Below, in pieces: positions 56,692-64,000 of a DNA stretch of 64,000 bases (its first letter is position 1; each line of letters begins with the position of its first letter). Position numbers and translations under genes: made by a program. The notes under the pieces were generated by a model, which had not been told where the DNA came from, made no database searches, and saw only the letters and a program-made list of their open reading frames with translations. The stretch covers positions 3,596,001 through 3,660,000 of the forward strand of contig NZ_CP073105.1 of the NCBI RefSeq assembly GCF_018138085.1, read 5' to 3'. The stretch comes from Stutzerimonas stutzeri. Its GTDB lineage: Bacteria > Pseudomonadota > Gammaproteobacteria > Pseudomonadales > Pseudomonadaceae.

Positions 56692-57876
56692 TCACCGTTC
56701 GATCAGCGCAATGCGCTTGTTGTACCAGTTCATCAGCAGCGAAATGCTGATGCTGATGGCGAGGTAGACGCTCATGGTGATGGCCATGGTTTCTATCGCC
56801 TGCCCGGTCTGATTCAGCACCGTTCCAGCGAACAGCGAAACCATGTCGGGATAACCGATCGCAGCGGCCAACGACGAGTTCTTCGCCAGGTTGAGGTACT
56901 GGCTGGTCAGCGGCGGGATGATCACCCGCAGCGCCTGGGGAATGATGACCAGGCGCAAAACGCGGCCCGGGCGAAGGCCCAACGACGCGGCTGCCTCGGT
57001 CTGGCCATGGCTGACCGACTGGATGCCGGCACGAACGGTCTCGCCGATAAAGGCTGCGGTGTAGATCGAGAGCGCCAGCACGATCGACACCAACTCGGGG
57101 ATGATGACCCAGCCACCGCGGATATTGAAACGCTGGAGTTCCGGCACTTCCCAGAGGAATGGCGCGCCGAACAGCAGCCCACACAAGGTCGGGATGGCAA
57201 CGAACAAGGCGACGCTGGCCCAGAACGCAGGGAATGTCTGACCGGTCGCGTCGTGGCGTGCACGTGCCCAGCGGTTAAGCAAGACGATGGCCACCAGCGC
57301 CACGAACAAGGCGATCCAGAACGGCCAGAAGCCGTCCCCGGCGCTTGGCGAAGGCATCTGCACACCGCGGTTGTTGACGAAAATGATGTCCCACAGACTC
57401 AAGCTGTTGCGAGGCCCTGGCAACGGGCTGAGCACGGCGAAGTAGACGAAGAATATCTGCAGCAGCGGCGGGATATTGCGGAACGTTTCGATGTACACGG
57501 TGGCGATCTTGCGGATCAGCCAGTTGGGTGACAGTCGCGCAACGCCGAGGACGAAACCGATGAGCGTCGCCAGGATGATGCCGATGACGCTGACCAACAG
57601 CGTGTTGAGCAAGCCGACCCAGAACACACGCCCGTAGGAGTCGCTTTCGCTGTAGTCGATCAGGTGCTGGGAGATGCCGAAACCGGCCGCATTATCGAGA
57701 AAGCCGAAGCCGGATGTAATGCCCCGATGAGCGAGGTTGGTCTGGGTATTGTCGAAGAGAAACCAGCCGACAGCCACTACCGTCACGACTGCCAGAATCT
57801 GGAACAACCAGGCTCGCGCCTGCGGATCCGTGAGCAACGAGCCGCGCGCTGCCTCCGTTTTGGCGATGGTTCGCAT
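56692..57876 (-). CDS. aapQ: General L-amino-acid ABC transporter permease AapQ
   Basis: 394-aa permease partner of AapM. EAA loop: AAFIGETVRAGIQSVSHGQTEAAASLGLRPG. The long N-terminal extension before the permease domain (with TSGFGFLDNAAGFGISQHLIDY) is the usual AapQ/BztB feature. The start is ATG 57876 with TGAGG upstream; the reading could begin one codon earlier at a TTG. Confidence 0.95.
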   Translation of the reverse strand: MRTIAKTEAARGSLLTDPQARAWLFQILAVVTVVAVGWFLFDNTQTNLAHRGITSGFGFLDNAAGFGISQHLIDYSESDSYGRVFWVGLLNTLLVSVIGIILATLIGFVLGVARLSPNWLIRKIATVYIETFRNIPPLLQIFFVYFAVLSPLPGPRNSLSLWDIIFVNNRGVQMPSPSAGDGFWPFWIALFVALVAIVLLNRWARARHDATGQTFPAFWASVALFVAIPTLCGLLFGAPFLWEVPELQRFNIRGGWVIIPELVSIVLALSIYTAAFIGETVRAGIQSVSHGQTEAAASLGLRPGRVLRLVIIPQALRVIIPPLTSQYLNLAKNSSLAAAIGYPDMVSLFAGTVLNQTGQAIETMAITMSVYLAISISISLLMNWYNKRIALIER

Positions 57877-57936
57877 CAAGAAACCTCATAAGGCACTGCC
57901 GATGCTAGCGCACCGGCAATGCTCGTCCCTGAAACA

Positions 57937-57956
57937 AGGCCAGTTTCCACTGGCCT
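57937..57956 (-). terminator. Intercistronic hairpin, aapJ-aapQ
   Basis: AGGCCAGT-GGAA-ACTGGCCT, a perfect 8-bp stem just after the aapJ stop, followed by TGTTTCAGG. Probably a partial terminator or RNA-stability structure that lets the binding protein be made in excess of the permeases. Confidence 0.6.
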
Positions 57957-57963
57957 GGCTCGG

Positions 57964-58992
57964 TCAACGCACCGGTGGCGCGTACTGCAGACCTCCGTTG
58001 GTCCAGAGCGCATTGAGACCGCGATCGATCTTCAGCTCGCTGCCCGAACCGATGTTGCGTTCGAACACTTCGCCATAGTTGCCAACCTGCTTGACGATCT
58101 GCACCGCCCAGTCCTTCGGCAGTTTCAGGTCCTTGCCATACTCGCCTTCGGCGCCGAGCAAACGGGCCACGTCCGGGTTCTTGGTGGTCTTGGCGGTTTC
58201 CTCGACGTTTGCCGCGGTGATGCCGAGCTCCTCGGCATTGATCATTGCCAGCAAGGACCAACGCACGATATCGAACCACTCCTCGTCACCTTGGCGCACG
58301 GCTGGGCCCAGCGGCTCCTTGGAAATGACTTCTGGCAACACCACGTAGTCGTCCGGCTTGGCCAACTTGATCCGCTGCGCATAGAGCTGCGATTGATCCG
58401 AGGTGAGCACATCACAGCGACCGGACTCCAGCGACTTGGCGCTTTCATCGGACGTGTCGTAGGTGATCGGGGTGTACTTGAGGTTGTTGGCGCGGAAATA
58501 ATCCGACAGATTGAGTTCGGTGGTGGTGCCCGCCTGGATACAGACGGTGGCCCCGTCGAGCTCCTTGGCACTGGAGACGCCCAACGACTTGTTCACGAGA
58601 AAGCCCTGGCCGTCGTAGTAGGTCACGCCGGTAAAATTCAGCCCCATCGCCGAATCGCGGGAGCTGGTCCAGGTGGTGTTGCGCGACAGCACATCGACCT
58701 CGCCCGATTGCAACGCGGTGAAGCGCTCCTTGGCGGTCAAGGGGGTGAACTTGACCTTGTTGGCGTCCCCGAACACCGCAGCCGCGACGGCGCGGCAGAC
58801 ATCCACATCGATTCCCTTGTACTCGCCCTTGGCGTTGGTGAAGGAGAAGCCTGGCAGGCCGTCGCTCACGCCGCACTGCACGAAGCCCTTCTTCTTCACC
58901 GCATCCAGAGTCGCCCCTGCCTGCGCCAGGCCACTGACACTCAGAAGTGTCGCAGCGCCAAGCACGGCCAGTGTGGATTTAACCCTTATCAT
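57964..58992 (-). CDS. aapJ: General L-amino-acid-binding periplasmic protein AapJ
   Basis: 342 aa. Signal peptide ending SGLAQA-GATLD; binding domain of the SBP_bac_3 family with VKKKGFVQCGVSDGLPGFS, YKGIDVDVCRAVAAAVFGD and VLSRNTTWTSSRDSAMGLNF. AapJ-type proteins bind a wide range of L-amino acids. First gene of aapJQMP; GGAGGTTTCG precedes ATG 58992. A consensus sigma-54 promoter lies upstream. Confidence 0.96.
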   Translation of the reverse strand: MIRVKSTLAVLGAATLLSVSGLAQAGATLDAVKKKGFVQCGVSDGLPGFSFTNAKGEYKGIDVDVCRAVAAAVFGDANKVKFTPLTAKERFTALQSGEVDVLSRNTTWTSSRDSAMGLNFTGVTYYDGQGFLVNKSLGVSSAKELDGATVCIQAGTTTELNLSDYFRANNLKYTPITYDTSDESAKSLESGRCDVLTSDQSQLYAQRIKLAKPDDYVVLPEVISKEPLGPAVRQGDEEWFDIVRWSLLAMINAEELGITAANVEETAKTTKNPDVARLLGAEGEYGKDLKLPKDWAVQIVKQVGNYGEVFERNIGSGSELKIDRGLNALWTNGGLQYAPPVR

Positions 58993-59995
<1,003 letters not shown>

Positions 59996-60171
59996 GGTGC
60001 AAGCAGGCTGAGCACCGCCTTCGTCAAGAAATGTGACGCTGCGCGCCTGGCCGATCGGTCAATTAAGGCTACCCTTCAGCTGGGTAGAGCTAACTCGATG
60101 CGCCCGCTTTCGCAGCGCATTCGCGGCCAGACCGAGCCGGCCCGACCAAAATCGACGGGGCATAGCGAGTC

Positions 60172-60210
60172 ATGACGAAGAAGTATTCCGGCAGGATGTC
60201 GCCGTCATGA
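60172..60210 (+). CDS. 12-codon upstream ORF overlapping the GGDEF start
   Basis: ATG at 60172 reads MTKKYSGRMSPS and stops at TGA 60208-60210, sharing ATGA with the start of the next gene. No strong Shine-Dalgarno (CGAG close to the ATG). It may be a translational-coupling leader; it could also be chance. Confidence 0.3.
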   Translation: MTKKYSGRMSPS

Positions 60211-61130
60211 GGCGTGTCGAAATGCAGCACTTGCGACAAGCACGCCTGCTCGATCATGTCGACGAGCCCTGCCTGCGCCTGTTGCAGGAGCTGTTCGAGC
60301 CATACCGGATCGACACCGGCGATATCCTGCTTTCGCCACTGCAAGCCAATCAATACCTGTACCTGGTGCTCGACGGCGAACTCGCCGTCCACCTCGACTC
60401 GCTCGACGGGCAGCCGGTGCGGACCATCGGCGCCGGCGACTGTGCAGGCGAAATCAGCTTCATGGACGGCCTGCCGCCCTCGGCCTACGTCGTGGCGCTG
60501 GAACCTTCGCTGCTGTTGCGCTTGCACCGCGGGTCGATGCCGGTGATCACTCGCTCGCCCCGGCTCATGCAGAATCTCGCCGAATTGCTCTGCCACCGGG
60601 TTCGCCTGAGCGATCGGCTGATCATCAACAGCGAGCAGAACGCCAACATCGACACCCTCACCGGCTCCTTCAACCGGCGGTGGCTGGAGCAGATCTACAA
60701 TCGCGAACGCACCCGCTGCGCCTTCAATGGCCAGCCACTCGCGCTGCTCATGCTCGATGTCGACCAGTTCAAGGACTACAACGACAGGCACGGTCACCTG
60801 GCGGGTGATCATGCGCTTTGCCTGGTTGTGGACACTTTGGCCAAGCTGCTTCGCCCCGCCGACAGCCTGGTGCGCTACGGCGGCGAGGAGTTCGTGATCC
60901 TGCTTCCGGAAATGACCCTGAGCGATGCGCGTAACGTCGGCGAGCGCCTGCGCCAGAGCCTTGAAGCGATCGCCACATTCCGTTCATCGATAGGGACGCT
61001 ACCCGGCGTGACGATCTCCATCGGGGTAGCGCCGATGCGGCCCGAGGATGATCTGGAGACGCTGATCCACGCCGCCGATCAAGCGCTCTACCAAGCCAAG
61101 GCGCAGGGCCGAAACCGGGTATGCGGCTGA
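60207..61130 (+). CDS. CNB-GGDEF diguanylate cyclase
   Basis: 307 aa. Residues 30-130 form a cyclic-nucleotide-binding (CNB) fold (GDILLSPLQANQYLYLVLDGELAVHL, AGDCAGEISFMD). The C-terminal GGDEF domain has the active-site motif YGGEEFVILLPEM and an inhibitory RxxD site (RPAD) exactly 5 residues before it, so it is probably an active, feedback-inhibited c-di-GMP synthase. The CNB phosphate-binding Arg (PRTATV in CAP) is replaced by GLPPSAYVVA, so cAMP binding is doubtful. Start ATG 60207 chosen over longer readings that lack family similarity. Confidence 0.88.
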   Translation: MRRVEMQHLRQARLLDHVDEPCLRLLQELFEPYRIDTGDILLSPLQANQYLYLVLDGELAVHLDSLDGQPVRTIGAGDCAGEISFMDGLPPSAYVVALEPSLLLRLHRGSMPVITRSPRLMQNLAELLCHRVRLSDRLIINSEQNANIDTLTGSFNRRWLEQIYNRERTRCAFNGQPLALLMLDVDQFKDYNDRHGHLAGDHALCLVVDTLAKLLRPADSLVRYGGEEFVILLPEMTLSDARNVGERLRQSLEAIATFRSSIGTLPGVTISIGVAPMRPEDDLETLIHAADQALYQAKAQGRNRVCG

Positions 61131-61250
61131 TACTGAACGGCTTTGGCCAAACGCGCCCGAGCAAGCGCAACACCCGCCCCGAGCAAGTCTTCGCCGTATC
61201 TGCTTCTTGCATTACACTGGCGGGCGAACCTTATCGACAGAGACGAAACC

Positions 61251-62660
<1,410 letters not shown>

Positions 62661-62681
62661 ATCGAAGCCGCAACGGATAGC

Positions 62682-62710
62682 AAAAAGGCGAAGCCTGGCT
62701 TCGCCTTTTT
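62682..62710. terminator. Bidirectional intrinsic terminator, rhlB / moaE
   Basis: AAAAAGGCGAAGC-CTG-GCTTCGCCTTTTT between convergent genes, with T-tracts in both orientations. Confidence 0.92.
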
Positions 62711-62738
62711 AGTGCCTGACATTTCAGTGCCTGACATT
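62711..62738 (+). repeat. Short tandem repeat AGTGCCTGACATT x2
   Basis: Two exact 13-bp copies with a 15-bp period, directly after the rhlB terminator. Probably local slippage. Confidence 0.8.
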
Positions 62739-62759
62739 ACCTTTTCACCCGAACCCTGG

Positions 62760-63215
62760 TCAGTCCTGCTGCCACCGCTGTGCCGCGGCCTGGTCGCTGC
62801 AACGGCCCTCCACCCAACGCGGGCCTGACGGGGTATCTTCCTTCTTCCAGAACGGCGCCCGGGTTTTCAGGTAATCCATAACGAACCGGCAGCCATCGAA
62901 CGCCGCTTCACGATGGGCGCTGGCGGCACCGACGAAGACGATCGGCTCCCCCGGTTCGAGTCGGCCGACTCGATGCAGAATTTCCAGCTTGAGCAGAGGC
63001 CAGCGCTCGCCCGCCTCCTCGACGATTTTCTGCAGTGCCTTTTCCGTCATGCCGGGCGCGTGCTCGAGAAACATCCCGGCGACATCCTGACCATCGTTGA
63101 AATCGCGAACGTAGCCGACAAAGCCGGTTACCGCGCCGACGCCGAGGTTGGCCGCGTGCAATGCATTGAGCTCGGCACCTGGGTCGAACGCGGCCTGCTG
63201 TACCCGCACACCCAT
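62760..63215 (-). CDS. moaE: Molybdopterin synthase catalytic subunit MoaE
   Basis: 151 aa. Transfers sulfur from MoaD thiocarboxylate to precursor Z to make molybdopterin. Conserved FVGYVRDFNDGQDV, LEHAPGMTEKAL, VGRLEPGEPIVFVGAASAHREAAF and the active-site Lys in KTRAPFWKKE. 2 bp after moaD; last gene of moaCDE. Confidence 0.96.
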   Translation of the reverse strand: MGVRVQQAAFDPGAELNALHAANLGVGAVTGFVGYVRDFNDGQDVAGMFLEHAPGMTEKALQKIVEEAGERWPLLKLEILHRVGRLEPGEPIVFVGAASAHREAAFDGCRFVMDYLKTRAPFWKKEDTPSGPRWVEGRCSDQAAAQRWQQD

Positions 63216-63217
63216 GT

Positions 63218-63466
63218 TCAGCCTCCGGTCACGGTGGGGAAGAATGCGACTTCATCGCCGTCGGCCAGCGGCTCGTCCAGGCTACATAGCTCCTGGTTGC
63301 GAGCACACATCAGGTTCTGCTCGCCCAATACCGCCCATTGACCACCGCGCGCTAGCAGTCGCCGTCTGAGGTCCTCGACCTGCAGAAGTGAAGAGTCCCA
63401 ATCCAGCTGTTCGGTATCGAGGCCGAGCGTTTCACGATAACGCGCGAAATAATGCACCTGAATCAT
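63218..63466 (-). CDS. moaD: Molybdopterin synthase sulfur carrier subunit MoaD
   Basis: 82-aa ubiquitin-like sulfur carrier ending in the obligatory C-terminal Gly-Gly (FFPTVTGG), adenylated by MoeB and then thiocarboxylated. Begins [15 protein letters not shown]. Its ATG overlaps the moaC stop by 4 bp (ATGA). Confidence 0.96.
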   Translation of the reverse strand: MIQVHYFARYRETLGLDTEQLDWDSSLLQVEDLRRRLLARGGQWAVLGEQNLMCARNQELCSLDEPLADGDEVAFFPTVTGG

Positions 63467-63933
63467 GTCGGCACCTGCCAGTGACCGCTTTTGCCACCCA
63501 GCTTTTCCAGCAGCCGTACACCTTCCACGACCATGCCCTTGTCGACGGCCTTGCACATGTCGTAGATGGTCAGCGCCGCAATGCTCGCAGCCGTCAGCGC
63601 TTCCATTTCCACACCGGTCTGACCGGCCAGCTTGCAGCGCGCCTCTATTCGCACACAGTCATCGCCTTCCGGTTGCAGCTCGACCTTGATACTGGTCAGC
63701 AGCAGCGGATGGCACAGCGGGATCAGTTCGTGAGTTCTCTTCGCCGCCTGGATGCCGGCGATGCGGGCGACGGCAAAAACGTCACCTTTGGGATGTCCGC
63801 CCTGCTGGATCATCTGCAGGGTTTCAGGACGCATACGCACTTTCGCCTCGGCCACCGCTTCGCGCGCCGTAACGGCTTTTGCGGTGACGTCGACCATGTT
63901 GGCGCGTCCGTTGGAATCGAGGTGAGTAAGCAT
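63463..63933 (-). CDS. moaC: Cyclic pyranopterin monophosphate synthase MoaC
   Basis: 156 aa; with MoaA makes cyclic pyranopterin from GTP, the first step of molybdenum-cofactor synthesis. Starts [20 protein letters not shown]. Catalytic and substrate motifs [48 protein letters not shown] are present. ATG 63933; an ATG-rich extension upstream is not family-like. No moaA in the window. Confidence 0.97.
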   Translation of the reverse strand: MLTHLDSNGRANMVDVTAKAVTAREAVAEAKVRMRPETLQMIQQGGHPKGDVFAVARIAGIQAAKRTHELIPLCHPLLLTSIKVELQPEGDDCVRIEARCKLAGQTGVEMEALTAASIAALTIYDMCKAVDKGMVVEGVRLLEKLGGKSGHWQVPT

Positions 63934-63964
63934 AAACAGGCGACTCCGAAAAACGATGCGGCAC

Positions 63965-63970
63965 ATTGTA
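63965..63970 (-). promoter_or_regulatory. Candidate -10 element for moaCDE
   Basis: TACAAT on the minus strand, inside the palindromic TGTATACA, 32 bp before the moaC ATG. The matching -35 would lie near the window edge and is not recognisable (GC-rich). Confidence 0.35.
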
Positions 63971-64000
63971 TACACAACATGCCGCCCCGCGCCTGGCCCG

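Noticed and set aside
60020..60075. FliA-like promoter before the diguanylate cyclase (TCAAGAAA ... GCCGATCG)
   Set aside because: The two half-elements are 18 nt apart instead of 11, so the spacing is incompatible with sigma-28.

Overview
This window is a chromosomal segment of a GC-rich gammaproteobacterium of the Pseudomonadaceae, most like Pseudomonas or Stutzerimonas (P. stutzeri group). The call rests on protein sequences close to what I remember of P. aeruginosa and on gene order: nadB / algU-mucABCD / lepA-lepB, rnfABCDGE-nth-PA3496 family, gloA / argG / motY, pyrC-rnt, thrC-hom-dsbC-xerD, rplS-trmD-rimM-rpsP-ffh. I saw no rRNA, tRNA, insertion sequence, prophage or CRISPR array. Most of the window is core housekeeping DNA.

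Layout. 1-7.3 kb, minus strand: the envelope-stress operon algU-mucA-mucB-mucC-mucD, then lepA-lepB and the first 17 codons of a DUF4845 gene. 7.4-16.1 kb: nadB, ygfX-sdhE, ygfZ, an HDOD gene, a DUF4142 gene, ung, an orphan substrate-binding protein, a crotonase and a small secreted protein. 16.3-23.5 kb: the Rnf electron-transport complex, nth and a small acidic PA3496-family gene. 23.5-26.3 kb, minus: gloA, argG, motY. 26.4-31.3 kb: a four-gene chaperone-usher fimbrial operon between motY and pyrC, the clearest accessory locus. 31.9-33.6 kb: pyrC-rnt. 33.8-42.7 kb, minus: thrC, hom, a GFA-family gene, dsbC, xerD, the rpsP operon and ffh. 43-50.5 kb: ypjD and a CorC-like gene, purT, a gamma carbonic anhydrase cluster, two Nudix genes, an L,D-transpeptidase, ohrR-ohr and a NIF3-like gene. 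50.7-54.6 kb: purL. 54.8-59 kb: the aapJQMP general amino-acid ABC transporter. 59.3-64 kb: a carboxylesterase, a CNB-GGDEF diguanylate cyclase, rhlB and moaCDE.

Regulatory signals are the most rewarding part. They include two GAACTT-N16-TCTAT elements upstream of algU (autoregulated AlgU promoters), a sigma-28 (FliA) element upstream of motY, a full-consensus sigma-54 element upstream of aapJ, and two AT-rich dyads over the ohr promoter. There is also a 26-bp perfect inverted repeat framing a 157-bp element between rnt and thrC, and a 198-bp tandem duplication inside rnfC. Several genes start at TTG or GTG (hom, the DUF1289 gene, lepA, rhlB, ygfX, probably motY and mucD).

I see no convincing undescribed multi-gene system. 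The best leads are the 157-bp element, the fimbrial island, the CNB-GGDEF protein whose CNB domain lacks the phosphate-binding arginine and which overlaps a 12-codon upstream ORF, and the orphan binding protein.
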